Source: Candidatus Gemmiger faecavium (GTDB lineage: Bacteria; Bacillota; Clostridia; Oscillospirales; Ruminococcaceae). Taken from it: 64,000 nucleotides of DNA. Positions 1 to 8,396 of the stretch are shown piece by piece. Below the pieces are notes generated by a model that was not told the DNA's origin, ran no database searches, and worked only from the letters and a program-made list of their open reading frames with translations. The position numbers and the translations under genes are program-made. The DNA lies in contig DXFO01000007.1 of the NCBI GenBank assembly GCA_019114415.1, positions 1-64,000 on the forward strand, given 5' to 3'. Each line of letters opens with the position of its first letter. The first letter of the stretch is position 1.

Positions 1-58
1 TGGGAGCCGTCAAAGGACCGGCTTCGGTGCTACCAGCTTCAGTGCTTTATGGTGGCCA

Positions 59-78
59 AGAGGGGCTTAAGCCCCTCT
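59..78. terminator. Perfect palindrome, possible end of an upstream gene
   Basis: A 20-base perfect inverted repeat (AGAGGGGCTT/AAGCCCCTCT) is followed by CTTTC, only a weak U-tract. It may terminate a transcript entering from the left edge. The rest of bases 1-240 holds no gene that I can support. Confidence 0.4.
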
Positions 79-242
79 CTTTCAAAATGTGTGCTTTTCA
101 GGGGGAAAAACCCTTGACAAATCGCTTACTGCAAAGAAAAGTCAGGGTCAGGCTTTCTGAAAATCCGGCAGGAGTTTTGTGATATTTGCCGGGAACGGTT
201 GAACTATCGCCGGAACGGCGGGAAAAGCGAACAAACAAAATG

Positions 243-283
243 CCCCCGCAGAAAGCCATCTTTCTTTCTGTGGGGGTGTTTTT
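243..283. terminator. Bidirectional intrinsic terminator
   Basis: A 13-bp stem (CCCCCGCAGAAAG pairing with CTTTCTGTGGGGG, one G-T pair) has T-rich tails on both sides. It lies just after the stop of the minus-strand DUF1540 gene, so it probably ends that transcript. Confidence 0.75.
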
Positions 284-307
284 GGGAAAAGACTGGCAGG
301 GGAGGGT

Positions 308-601
308 TCATTCCTCCCGGGCGGCGCAGCAGGGGCCGGTCCGGCCCTGGGATATGCCCACCAGGTCGGAGCAGCAGGTGTGGTTTTTGTTGTGGCGGCA
401 GGCGCCGTCGTCACAGCGGATGTCGGTCTCGGCCTGACCGGGGGCGTTGTCCACCGCGGCGTTGGCGTAGCCCTCGTTGCTGGCAAAGCTGGCACACATG
501 GCGGTGTGGGCGCTGTTGTGGTGCATCTTGATGGAATCCAGACAGCAGCATCCGCCCTTGTTGTGACAGCAATCCTGTTCACTGCAATTCAGATAAGTCA
601 T
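308..601 (-). CDS. DUF1540-type cysteine-rich small protein
   Basis: 97 residues with two related Cys-rich modules. The first runs from residue 5 (CSEQDCCHNKGGCC, then LDSIKM); the second from about residue 61 (CDDGACRHNKNHTCC). The C-x4-C-x-H-N spacing is typical of DUF1540, a family of small, probably metal-binding proteins common in Clostridia and of unknown role. The start at 601 is chosen because GGAGG lies 8 bases upstream; a longer open frame to 718 has no ribosome site and reads like noncoding sequence. It stands alone, tail-to-tail with nothing recognisable, and ends at a strong terminator. Family assignment is fairly sure; function is unknown. Confidence 0.8.
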   Translation of the reverse strand: MTYLNCSEQDCCHNKGGCCCLDSIKMHHNSAHTAMCASFASNEGYANAAVDNAPGQAETDIRCDDGACRHNKNHTCCSDLVGISQGRTGPCCAAREE

Positions 602-704
602 GCAAAACACCTCCGCCCATAGCATGCCCGGGACAGGGCGGGGAATACCCGCCAAAAAATGCCGGGCATGCATCCCGCCCACTGCCCGGCGGCAAAGCAA
701 AACA

Positions 705-748
705 AAAAGACCGCACACAGGAGATGTACTCTCGGCGTGCGGTCTTTT
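705..748. terminator. Terminator of thrS
   Basis: The stem GACCGCAC/GTGCGGTC (709-716 with 737-744) is flanked by T runs on both strands; the minus-strand tail is TTTTTGTTTTG. It lies 41 bases beyond the thrS stop. Confidence 0.75.
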
Positions 749-789
749 GTTTACAGTTTCAGGGTCAGGACCCGGCGGGGAGCCTCAGC

Positions 790-2553
790 TCAGCTGCGGC
801 GCTCCTTGATCTCGTCCACAACCTTGGCGACGAACTCGTCCAGGCTGGACTGAGTGGTGTTGCCGGAACGGTCGCGGATGGAGATGCTGCCAGCCTCGGC
901 CTCCTTGGCGCCCAACACCAGCATGTAGGGCACGCGGTCGACCTGCTGGGCCTCGCGGATCTTGTAGCCGATCTTCTCGTTGGACTCATCCAGCACAACG
1001 CGGACGCCCGCCTTGCGCAGGACTTCGGTGACCTGCTTGGCGTAGTCCAGCGTCTTTTCGGAGACGGGCAGGACCTTGACCTGGGTGGGAGCCAGCCAGG
1101 TGGGAAACTTGCCGGCGTAGTGCTCGGTCAGGATGCCGATGAAACGCTCGATGGAGCCGAAGCAGACGCGGTGCAGCATGATGGGACGCTTTTTCTGGCC
1201 GTCCTCATCCACATACTCCAGCTGGAAGTTCAGCGGCATCTGGAAGTCCAGCTGAATGGTGCCGCACTGCCAGGTACGGCCGATGGAATCCTGCAGGTGG
1301 AAGTCGATCTTGGGACCGTAGAACGCGCCGTCGCCCTCGTTGATGATGTAGGGCAGGTTCAGGCGCTCCAGGGCCTGCTTCAGGCCGTTGGTAGCGGCTT
1401 CCCAGTCCTCGTCGGAACCCATGGAGTTCTCGGGACGGGTGGACAGCTCGACAAAATACTTGAAGCCGAACTTCTCATACACCGAGTTGATGAGATGGAC
1501 CACGTTCATGATCTCGTCGGTGATCTGGTCGGGACGGACAAACAGGTGTGCATCGTCCTGGGTGAAGCAGCGGACACGGAACAGACCGTGCAGGGCGCCG
1601 CGCAGCTCGTGACGGTGGACCAGGCCCAGCTCGCCCACGCGCAGGGGCAGCTCACGGTAGCTGTGGGGCTGGCTGCGGTAGACCAGAACGCCGCCGGGGC
1701 AGTTCATGGGCTTGATGCAGTAGTCCTCGTCATCGATCTTGGTGGCGTACATATTGTCCTTGTAGTGATCCCAGTGGCCGGAAGTCTCCCACAGATGACG
1801 GTTCATGATAAGGGGAGTGGACACTTCCACGTAGCCAGCGGCGGTGTGGATCTCGCGCCAGTAGTCGATGAGGGTGTTCTTCAGGATCATGCCGTTGGGC
1901 AGGAAGAAGGGGAAGCCGGGGGCTTCGTCGCAGAACATGAACAGCTGCATTTCCTTGCCGATCTTGCGGTGGTCGCGGCGGGCGGCCTCCTCCATCAGCT
2001 TCAGGTGCTCGTCCAGTTCGTCCTGGCTGCGGAAAGCGATGCCGTTGATGCGGGTGAGCATCTTGTTGTTCTTGTCGTTCTTCCAGTACGCGCCGGACTG
2101 CTGGGTGATCTTGAACGCCTTGAGAGCCTTGGTGTAGGTCAGGTGAGGTCCGATGCACATGTCCACGTACTCGCCCTGCTGGAAGAAGCTGAACTCGGTC
2201 TCGTCCGCCAGGTCGGCCATGTGCTCGATCTTGTACTTTTCGCCGCGCTCCTCCATGAGCTTGACGGCTTCCTCACGGGACAGGATGAAGGGCTTGATGG
2301 GCAGGTTTTCCTTGCAGATCTTCTTCATCTCTTTCTCGATGGCAGCCAGGTCCTCGTCGGTGAGCTTGGTGTCGCCCAGGTCCACGTCATAGTAGAAGCC
2401 GTTGTCGGTGGCGGGGCCGAAGGCAAAGTCGGCATGGGGGTACAGCCGCTTGATGGCCTGCGCCATGATGTGAGCTGCCGTGTGGCGCAGAACGTGCAGT
2501 TCTTCTTCTTTGGGGCACTCGGCAACGGTGCCGTCTTTGTAGATGATCTTCAT
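790..2553 (-). CDS. thrS: Threonine--tRNA ligase, TGS-lacking form
   Basis: Class II threonyl-tRNA synthetase, 587 residues, charging tRNA-Thr with threonine in the cytoplasm. The N2 editing-domain signature HTAAH is at about residues 24-28 and the second editing motif MCIGPH near 125. The catalytic core carries the class II motifs, including NCPGG and the LHRVCFGSIERF motif 3 region, followed by a C-terminal anticodon-binding domain. The start at 2553 has AAGGAGG about 7 bases upstream. Only about 20 residues precede the editing domain, whereas most bacterial ThrRS have a TGS domain of about 60 residues there, so this protein is roughly 50 residues short. Expression is controlled by the T-box leader upstream. 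Confidence 0.97.
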   Translation of the reverse strand: MKIIYKDGTVAECPKEEELHVLRHTAAHIMAQAIKRLYPHADFAFGPATDNGFYYDVDLGDTKLTDEDLAAIEKEMKKICKENLPIKPFILSREEAVKLMEERGEKYKIEHMADLADETEFSFFQQGEYVDMCIGPHLTYTKALKAFKITQQSGAYWKNDKNNKMLTRINGIAFRSQDELDEHLKLMEEAARRDHRKIGKEMQLFMFCDEAPGFPFFLPNGMILKNTLIDYWREIHTAAGYVEVSTPLIMNRHLWETSGHWDHYKDNMYATKIDDEDYCIKPMNCPGGVLVYRSQPHSYRELPLRVGELGLVHRHELRGALHGLFRVRCFTQDDAHLFVRPDQITDEIMNVVHLINSVYEKFGFKYFVELSTRPENSMGSDEDWEAATNGLKQALERLNLPYIINEGDGAFYGPKIDFHLQDSIGRTWQCGTIQLDFQMPLNFQLEYVDEDGQKKRPIMLHRVCFGSIERFIGILTEHYAGKFPTWLAPTQVKVLPVSEKTLDYAKQVTEVLRKAGVRVVLDESNEKIGYKIREAQQVDRVPYMLVLGAKEAEAGSISIRDRSGNTTQSSLDEFVAKVVDEIKERRS

Positions 2554-2569
2554 TTGCAGTTTCCTCCTT

Positions 2570-2905
2570 ATAAAAAGGTACAGGCCCGCGCGCCTGAGGG
2601 CGCACGGAAATAAGAAAAACGCTCCATCCCGCAGTTTCGGCGTACGCAATGCGTACCATACGGGATGAAGCGTTTGAAATGCTCCACGGTTCCACCCGAA
2701 TTGCGCGCGGTAAGGCGCGCCACTCGTATCCGGCGGTAACGGGCCGGGCCCGGCGGGGGTTCACCCCCACGCTCCGCGGTGGTAAGAGGTATCTTCCGGG
2801 CAAGCCGCTTGCAGCGCAGGGCCAACATGGCCGGGGCGGCGTTCTCTGATACCCGGACGCAGATACGTCCGTTTGTCCGCTTCAAAGCTTTGAACGGAAT
2901 GAAGT
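2570..2905 (-). promoter_or_regulatory. T-box leader of thrS
   Basis: On the minus strand the leader contains the T-box core GGGTGGAACCGTGGAG (plus-strand complement at about 2682-2697), upstream of a terminator and 130 bases before thrS. The 5' part, about 2700-2880, is rich in stems consistent with Stem I. By family knowledge, uncharged tRNA-Thr pairs with the specifier codon and stabilises an antiterminator. An ACC codon in the 2775-2785 area is a candidate specifier, but I did not resolve the fold. Confidence 0.88.
2611..2675 (-). terminator. Attenuator hairpin of the thrS T-box
   Basis: A long stem pairs plus-strand 2617-2631 with 2661-2675 (AAACGCTCCATCCCG against CGGGATGAAGCGTTT, one mismatch) and is followed on the minus strand by TTTTTCTTATTT. 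The inner part contains a second perfect repeat, GTACGC/GCGTAC. The promoter-distal arm overlaps the sequence following the T-box motif, as expected for competing terminator and antiterminator. Confidence 0.85.
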
Positions 2906-2912
2906 TACTGAT

Positions 2913-2941
2913 ATAATAGCCCCCCTTTGCGGAAAAGTCAA
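2913..2941 (-). promoter_or_regulatory. Sigma-A promoter of thrS leader
   Basis: On the minus strand, TTGACT (2936-2941) and TATTAT (2913-2918) are separated by exactly 17 bases, immediately upstream of the T-box leader. Confidence 0.75.
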
Positions 2942-2950
2942 GGGCAGGGC

Positions 2951-2966
2951 GTTACACCTGTGTAAC
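2951..2966. promoter_or_regulatory. 16-bp palindrome between divergent thrS and rny promoters
   Basis: GTTACAC-CT-GTGTAAC is a perfect inverted repeat. It lies 9 bases behind the thrS -35 box and 6 bases behind the rny -35 box, a good operator position for either promoter. The binding protein is unknown. Confidence 0.5.
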
Positions 2967-2972
2967 AATTTC

Positions 2973-3001
2973 TTGACATTCCTTCCGATTACAGATAGAA
3001 T
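2973..3001 (+). promoter_or_regulatory. Sigma-A promoter upstream of rny
   Basis: TTGACA (2973-2978), a 17-base spacer and TAGAAT (2996-3001). The next gene, rny, starts 335 bases later, so the transcript would carry a leader of about 330 bases (3008-3335), in which I see no ORF or clear terminator. Confidence 0.75.
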
Positions 3002-3335
3002 TGTTAATAGTATACAAAGGACTGCGGCCGGCGGGTCGTAGAGCTTTCTTGGATTGAATCGGGTGCGGGCAGCAGCAAGCCGCCACACCGTTTGTTTTGT
3101 AAGATTTGATCAGGCATTCGGTATGCCTGTTTGACCGTATTCTGTAAGGGTGTTGACTGCGCTTTTTGACGGCAGTCCGCGGAATTTTCTGCCGCGAGAC
3201 CCTCTTTGGATGCGGTATTTGCGTATGGTTTTGGATAAATCTTATAAAAATACAAATATGATCTGAAAAAGCGCCCGCGGGCAGCCGTCCTCATGGTTTA
3301 CGAAATTTTATTTGCCAACGAGGAGTGAAAATCGA

Positions 3336-4892
3336 ATGGTACCCATCATCGTATTGGTGGTGGCGGTACTCGTTGCGATCGCTGTCGGTGTGGCGCTTGG
3401 TTTTGTACTGGGCGAACAGCACCGCAAGCGCACGGCGGAAGCCAAACTGGGCTCCGCTGAGGAAGAAGCCAAGCGGATCGTCAACGACGCCATCAAGTCA
3501 GCCGAACAGAAACGCAAGGAAACCATCATCGAGGCCAAGGACGAGGCCTTCCGCCTCAAGTCCGAAGCGGATAAGGAAATCAAGGAGCGCCGCGCCGAGA
3601 TCACCCGGCAGGAGCGCCGCGTCGATCAGAAGGAGGAAGCGCTGGACAAGCGCACCGCCACCATCGAACGCAAGGAAGAGGATCTGAAAAAGCGCACCGA
3701 ACTGGTGGAAGCCCGCCTGGACGAGCTGGAACAGCTCAAACTGCGCCAGACCGAAAAACTGGAGACCATCGCCGGCATGTCCCAGGAGGACGCCCGTGCC
3801 GTGCTGCTGCAGCGCCTGGATGAGGAACTGACCCACGAAAAGGCGATGCGCATTTCCGCCTACCAGTCCAACCTCAAGGACGAGTGCGACAACATGGCCC
3901 GCGAGATGGTGGGCCAGGCCATTGCCCGCTGCGCCGCCGACGCCACCAGCGAAGCCACCGTCAGCGTGGTGCCGCTGCCCAACGATGAGATGAAGGGCCG
4001 CATCATCGGCCGCGAGGGCCGCAACATCCGCGCCCTGGAGACGGCCACCGGCTGTGACCTGATCATCGACGACACGCCGGAAGCCATCACCCTGTCCAGC
4101 TTTGACCAGACCCGCCGGGAGGTCGCCCGCATGGCGCTGGAGCGCCTGATCGCCGACGGCCGTATCCATCCCGCCCGCATCGAGGAAACGGTGGAAAAGT
4201 GCCGCCGCGAACTGGAACTGACCATGAAGCGGGAAGGCGAAAAGGCCGTCATGGATCTGGGCATCCACAGCCTGCACCCCGACCTGGTCAAGCTTATTGG
4301 CCGCCTGAAGTTCCGTTCCAGCTACGGCCAGAACGTGCTGAGCCATTCGCTGGAAGTGGCATGGCTGGCCGGTCTGATGGCCGGAGAGCTGGGCGTCAAT
4401 GTGGCGATGGCCCGCCGCGCCGGTCTGCTGCATGACATCGGCAAGGCTCTGGACCACGAGATCGAGGGCAGCCATGTCCAGATCGGTGTGGATATCTGCA
4501 AGAAGTACCGCGAGAACCCCGCCATCATCCATGCGGTGGAAGCTCACCACGGCGACGTGGAGCCCAAGACTCCGCTGGCCTTCATCATCATGGCGGCCGA
4601 CGCCATCAGCGCGTCCCGCCCCGGCGCCCGCCGCGAGAACATGGAGAGCTATATCAAGCGTCTTGAAACGCTGGAAGCCCTGTGCAACGGCTTTGACGGC
4701 GTTGAGAGCAGCTACGCGGTCCAGGCGGGCCGCGAGGTCCGCATCCTGGTCCAGCCGGATAAGATCGCCGACGACCAGGTCATTCTGCTGGCCCGCAGCA
4801 TTGCCCGCAAAATCGAGGACGAGCTGGATTATCCCGGCCAGATCAAGGTCAGCGTCATCCGCGAAAGCCGCGCCACCGAGTACGCGAAATAA
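3336..4892 (+). CDS. rny: Ribonuclease Y
   Basis: 518 residues, the usual length for this membrane-anchored endoribonuclease that starts mRNA decay in Firmicutes. An N-terminal hydrophobic helix (about residues 3-26) is followed by a long charged coiled coil to about residue 195, a KH domain (GRIIGREGRNIRALE) and an HD metal domain (LLHDIGKALDHE, then AHHGD). The start at 3336 has GAGGAG about 9 bases upstream; an earlier in-frame codon at 3312 lacks one. It is transcribed alone, with its own promoter and terminator, divergent from thrS. Confidence 0.97.
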   Translation: MVPIIVLVVAVLVAIAVGVALGFVLGEQHRKRTAEAKLGSAEEEAKRIVNDAIKSAEQKRKETIIEAKDEAFRLKSEADKEIKERRAEITRQERRVDQKEEALDKRTATIERKEEDLKKRTELVEARLDELEQLKLRQTEKLETIAGMSQEDARAVLLQRLDEELTHEKAMRISAYQSNLKDECDNMAREMVGQAIARCAADATSEATVSVVPLPNDEMKGRIIGREGRNIRALETATGCDLIIDDTPEAITLSSFDQTRREVARMALERLIADGRIHPARIEETVEKCRRELELTMKREGEKAVMDLGIHSLHPDLVKLIGRLKFRSSYGQNVLSHSLEVAWLAGLMAGELGVNVAMARRAGLLHDIGKALDHEIEGSHVQIGVDICKKYRENPAIIHAVEAHHGDVEPKTPLAFIIMAADAISASRPGARRENMESYIKRLETLEALCNGFDGVESSYAVQAGREVRILVQPDKIADDQVILLARSIARKIEDELDYPGQIKVSVIRESRATEYAK

Positions 4893-4917
4893 CGTACCCC
4901 CTCAGACAGCAAAACAG

Positions 4918-4954
4918 GAAAGCGCCCGCCGCTCCGGCAGGCGCTTTCTTTTTG
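4918..4954 (+). terminator. Terminator of rny
   Basis: AAAGCGCC pairs with GGCGCTTT around a GC-rich loop, followed by CTTTTTG. Confidence 0.85.
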
Positions 4955-5042
4955 TATGAGGACCGGGAAAAAGGGGCTATACATTTTGCCGCGCCGTGGT
5001 ATAATCGTATGAGTGTTTTGACGAAGGAAAGGATTTGCAGCT

Positions 5043-6227
5043 ATGGCGTCGCTTCTTTTGCCGGTCATTTATCTGGCGTTTATCAGTCTTGGCCTGCCGG
5101 ATTCCCTGCTGGGGTCGGCGTGGCCCAACATGGTGGGGGAACTGGGCGCGGAACTGTCCTGGGCCGGCATTGTGTCCATGGTCATCTCCGCCTGTACCAT
5201 CGTCTCCAGCCTGCTCAGCGAGCGCCTCAACCGCAAGCTGGGGACCGGCGGCGTCACGGCGGCCAGCGTGCTCATGACGGCGGTGGCGCTGTTTGGTTTT
5301 TCCACCTGCACTGAGTTCTGGCAGCTCTGCCTGTGGGCGCTGCCCTACGGTTTCGGTGCGGGCAGCGTGGATGCGGCCCTCAACGCCTATGTTTCGCTGC
5401 ACTATGAAAGCCGCCATATGAGCTGGCTGCACTGCATGTGGGGCCTGGGTGCCAGCGCCGGCCCCGTCATTATGGGCTGGGCCCTGGCTGGGGGAAGCTG
5501 GCAGGGCGGCTACCGCATCATCTCGCTGCTGCAGTTCGGTCTGACCGCCATTTTGCTGTTCAGCCTGCCTCTGTGGAAGCGCCCCGGCAAAACGCTGGAA
5601 GGGGACGACTTTACCCCCGAACATCGCAGCATCCCGGAGCTGCTCCGCCTGCCCGGCGTGGTGCAGGTGTTGGTCTGCTTTTTCTGCTACTGTGCCCTGG
5701 AAAGCACCGCGGGCATGTGGGCGGCCAGCTACTGCACCCTGTCCCGGGGCATCGATGCCAACACGGCGGCAGGCTGGGCCAGCACCTTCTATGTGGGCAT
5801 CACCATCGGCCGTGGCGTCTGCGGTTTCCTGACCATGAAACTCAGCGACCAGAACATGATCCGCCTGGGCCAGGCACTGATCGCTTTGGGCGTCGTGCTG
5901 ATCTTGCTCCCTGCGGGCCAGAGCGTGCTGTTTGTGGGACTGATCACGGTGGGGCTGGGCTGCGCGCCTATTTACCCCTGCATCATCCATGAAACACCCG
6001 CCAATTTTGGCCGCTCCCTGAGCCTGGCCATGACCGGCATCCAGATGGCCTTTGCCTACGTGGGCAGCTGCCTGATGCCGCCCATCTTCGGCCTGCTGGC
6101 CCAGTATATCACCCCGGCGCTGTACCCCTGGTATCTGGGTGTGCTGCTGGTCATCATGTTCGTCATGGCCGAGAGCCTCCACCGCCGTACCCGTGCCAAG
6201 AGGGAGAGCATTCTGGCAGGGGAGTGA
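5043..6227 (+). CDS. MFS transporter
   Basis: 394 residues with about 12 hydrophobic segments, typical of a major facilitator carrier. The loop after the second helix (SERLNRKLGTGG) resembles the family's conserved basic loop, and a second short basic loop (RRTRAKRES) closes the protein. The substrate cannot be read from the sequence; the closest general type seems to be the sugar/fucose permease-like branch, but this is a weak inference. A TATAAT box at 5000-5005 lies 37 bases upstream with no good -35. AAAGGA precedes the start. It is monocistronic. Confidence 0.85.
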   Translation: MASLLLPVIYLAFISLGLPDSLLGSAWPNMVGELGAELSWAGIVSMVISACTIVSSLLSERLNRKLGTGGVTAASVLMTAVALFGFSTCTEFWQLCLWALPYGFGAGSVDAALNAYVSLHYESRHMSWLHCMWGLGASAGPVIMGWALAGGSWQGGYRIISLLQFGLTAILLFSLPLWKRPGKTLEGDDFTPEHRSIPELLRLPGVVQVLVCFFCYCALESTAGMWAASYCTLSRGIDANTAAGWASTFYVGITIGRGVCGFLTMKLSDQNMIRLGQALIALGVVLILLPAGQSVLFVGLITVGLGCAPIYPCIIHETPANFGRSLSLAMTGIQMAFAYVGSCLMPPIFGLLAQYITPALYPWYLGVLLVIMFVMAESLHRRTRAKRESILAGE

Positions 6228-6263
6228 CCCTCCGGTCCAACCGGCCGGTAACCGTATAAAACA

Positions 6264-6306
6264 GAGAAAGCCCTGTCACCTTTGTTCCGTGACGGGGCTT
6301 TCTTTA
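6264..6306. terminator. Bidirectional terminator between MFS gene and spoVAE
   Basis: AGAAAGCCCTGTCAC pairs with GTGACGGGGCTTTCT and has T-rich ends on both strands, serving both convergent genes. Confidence 0.9.
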
Positions 6307-6325
6307 TATAAGGGTGTGCGGCTGG

Positions 6326-6685
6326 TCAGTTCTGGTCGTGGCTCTTGCCCACCAGGGCGGCCAGCACGCCGAACACCAGACTGGCCGCGATGCCTCCCGC
6401 CGCGGCGGTCAGCCCGCCGGTAAAGATGCCCGGCAGCCCCACGGTGTCCACAGCCTTGACGACCCCCTGGGCCAGCAGATGCCCGAACCCCAGCAGCGGC
6501 ACGCTGGCCCCGGCTCCGGCAAACTCCGCCAAGGGATCATACAGCCCCACGGCGCTGAGCAGCACCCCGGCCACCACATAGCCGGTCAGGATGCGCGCGG
6601 GGGTCAGCGCGGTGTAATCGATCAGCAGCTGACCCATGACGCAGATCGCCCCGCCAACCACAAATGCCCAAAAGTATTGCATCAT
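6326..6685 (-). CDS. spoVAE: Stage V sporulation protein AE
   Basis: 119 residues, nearly all hydrophobic helices, with the SpoVAE pattern (FVVGGAICVMGQLLIDYT near the start, then GFGHLLAQGVVKAV). SpoVA proteins form the inner spore-membrane channel that moves dipicolinic acid in and out of the spore core. Its ATG directly follows the spoVAD stop (TAA then ATG), with AGGGAGG upstream, so translation is coupled. This is the short SpoVAE(b) type. Confidence 0.9.
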   Translation of the reverse strand: MMQYFWAFVVGGAICVMGQLLIDYTALTPARILTGYVVAGVLLSAVGLYDPLAEFAGAGASVPLLGFGHLLAQGVVKAVDTVGLPGIFTGGLTAAAGGIAASLVFGVLAALVGKSHDQN

Positions 6686-7717
6686 TTATCCCTCCCTGAC
6701 GCCGTCCGCGCCGTTCTGTGCCCGCAGCTCCACCGCATGGGCAATGCCGGGGATGCTCTCCCCCTGTAAATAGGTGGTCTGGCTCATCAGCGCCCCGGTG
6801 GACAAAAACAGCACCCGCTTCCAACGGCCGTCGGCCAGGCGGGGCAGCACGTAAGCGCACAGCACGGCGGCGCTGCATCCCGCGCCGCTGCCGCCTGCCT
6901 GGACCTGCTGCCGGGCTACGTTGTACAGCAGACACCCGCAGTCCCGGTGGTTGGTCAGGTCATAGCCCTCGGCATGCATCTGGCGGTGCAAAAGGCCGGT
7001 GCCCACTTCGCCCAGGTCCCCGGTGAACACCGCGTCATAGTCGGCAGGGACCGAATCCGTATCCTCAAAGTGATGCACCAGCGTGGAGACGGCGGCGGGC
7101 ATCATGGCGGCGCCCATATTGCTGATGTCGTGCACGTCGTAATCCTGTACCCGGCCCAGCGTCACGCTGTGGACGGATACGCCGCTGCCGCCGGGGGACA
7201 GGATGCACGCCCCGGCGGCGGTGGCTGTCCACTGGGCGGTGGGCGGACGCTTGCCGCCGTAATCCAGCGGCGTGCGGAACTGCCGCTCTGCCGCGCAGAA
7301 ATGACTGCTGGTAAAGGCCAGCACCTGCCGGGCGTACCCTGCCGCGGCAAAGCAGGCGGCAAGGGAAAGGCCCTCCGCCATGGTGCTGCATGCTCCGTAC
7401 AGCCCGGCATAGGGAGCGCCCAGCGCCCGCATGGTATAGTTGCTGGCCGTGCACTGGGCCTGCAGGTCTCCGGCGAAGGCAAGGTCGATCTGGTCGGGGT
7501 CAAGGCCGGCTTTTTTCAGGCAGCGTTCCACGCATTTCTGTTGCAGGATGCTCTCCGCCTGCTCCCACTTGCAGCTGCGGAAGGACGCATCCGGGAACAG
7601 CAGGTCAAAGCCCTCCGCCAGCGGGCCTTCCGCCTCCTTTTTGCCGCCCGCCGACGCCCAGACCCGGATGACCGGCGGGGTGTCAAAAATCAGGGTATCG
7701 CCCTTTCGGACCGTCAT
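6686..7717 (-). CDS. spoVAD: Stage V sporulation protein AD
   Basis: 343 residues of the SpoVAD family, a thiolase-fold protein that binds dipicolinic acid on the outer face of the spore inner membrane. Recognisable features are the opening RKGDTLIFDTPP, the KAGLDPDQIDLAFAGDL segment and the Cys-containing YGACSTMAEGL segment at the position of the thiolase nucleophile elbow. The start at 7717 has AAGGAGG 7 bases upstream; the longer open frame to 7780 lacks this. It is followed without gap by spoVAE. Confidence 0.93.
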   Translation of the reverse strand: MTVRKGDTLIFDTPPVIRVWASAGGKKEAEGPLAEGFDLLFPDASFRSCKWEQAESILQQKCVERCLKKAGLDPDQIDLAFAGDLQAQCTASNYTMRALGAPYAGLYGACSTMAEGLSLAACFAAAGYARQVLAFTSSHFCAAERQFRTPLDYGGKRPPTAQWTATAAGACILSPGGSGVSVHSVTLGRVQDYDVHDISNMGAAMMPAAVSTLVHHFEDTDSVPADYDAVFTGDLGEVGTGLLHRQMHAEGYDLTNHRDCGCLLYNVARQQVQAGGSGAGCSAAVLCAYVLPRLADGRWKRVLFLSTGALMSQTTYLQGESIPGIAHAVELRAQNGADGVREG

Positions 7718-7834
7718 GCAAAAACCTCCTTGCGGGAAAGCAAGCCCTTGGATCCGGGCTTTGCTCAACACAAACTGCATTTATTGTGCCGGGCGGTGCG
7801 GGTTTTATGCACGGAGCGTCCTGCTTTGGGACAT

Positions 7835-7873
7835 ACAAAATGCCCGCGGCACCGGCAAAGGATACCACGGGCA
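7835..7873 (-). terminator. Terminator-like hairpin between spoVAC and spoVAD
   Basis: TGCCCGTGG pairs with CCGCGGGCA (one G-T pair), followed on the minus strand by TTTTGT. It lies about 30 bases after the spoVAC stop and would separate or attenuate spoVAC from spoVAD-spoVAE. Confidence 0.6.
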
Positions 7874-7902
7874 GAACACTATATTGTATATGATGTGCCG
7901 CG

Positions 7903-8343
7903 TCAGAACTTCCCCATGATCCAGTAGACGATGCCCCAGACCCAGGAGGCCAGCGTGCCGTAGGCGATGACCGGCCCTGCGATAATGAAAATTCTGGCCC
8001 CCACGCCGGTCACCCAGCCCTCGGCCTTGAACTCGATGGCGGCGCTGACCACCGAGTTGGCAAACCCCGTGATGGGGACCAGCGTCCCCGCGCCCGCCTT
8101 GGCACCCAGCTTCTGATACCAGCCGGGCAGGGTGACCAGGGCGGACAGCAAGATCAGTGAGATGCTGGTCAGCGTGCCGGCCATCTCTTGATCGTAGAGC
8201 AGCATCCAGCTCTGGCGCAGAATTTCTCCCACCAGACAGATACCGCCGCCCACAAAAAACGCCCACAGGCAGTCATTCATCACCGGGGAATGGGGCAGCG
8301 CGTCACGGATCATTTTGGCATAGCGTTCGGGGTCCAGTTTCAT
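7903..8343 (-). CDS. spoVAC: Stage V sporulation protein AC
   Basis: 146 residues with four to five hydrophobic segments. SpoVAC is reported to act as a mechanosensitive channel component for dipicolinic acid. The FFVGGGICLVGEILRQ segment aligns with the same region of SpoVAE, showing their common origin, and TLVPITGFANSVVSAAIE is the family core. I prefer the ATG at 8343 with AAGGA 10 bases upstream; a GTG at 8352 adds three residues but overlaps the ribosome site. No spoVAA or spoVAB is next to it, a reduced set common in Clostridia. Confidence 0.92.
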   Translation of the reverse strand: MKLDPERYAKMIRDALPHSPVMNDCLWAFFVGGGICLVGEILRQSWMLLYDQEMAGTLTSISLILLSALVTLPGWYQKLGAKAGAGTLVPITGFANSVVSAAIEFKAEGWVTGVGARIFIIAGPVIAYGTLASWVWGIVYWIMGKF

Positions 8344-8396
8344 CTGCGGCACTTCCTTTTCCGTATCGAAAAACAGCTTCGCCGCTTATTCTGCCC

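Noticed and set aside
1-240. Several short frames at the left edge
   Set aside because: None has a ribosome site or plausible composition; the region reads as intergenic.
8344-8396. GAATA and CGATAC boxes before spoVAC as a sigma-G promoter
   Set aside because: The spacing and the -10 match are too poor to call without aligned relatives.
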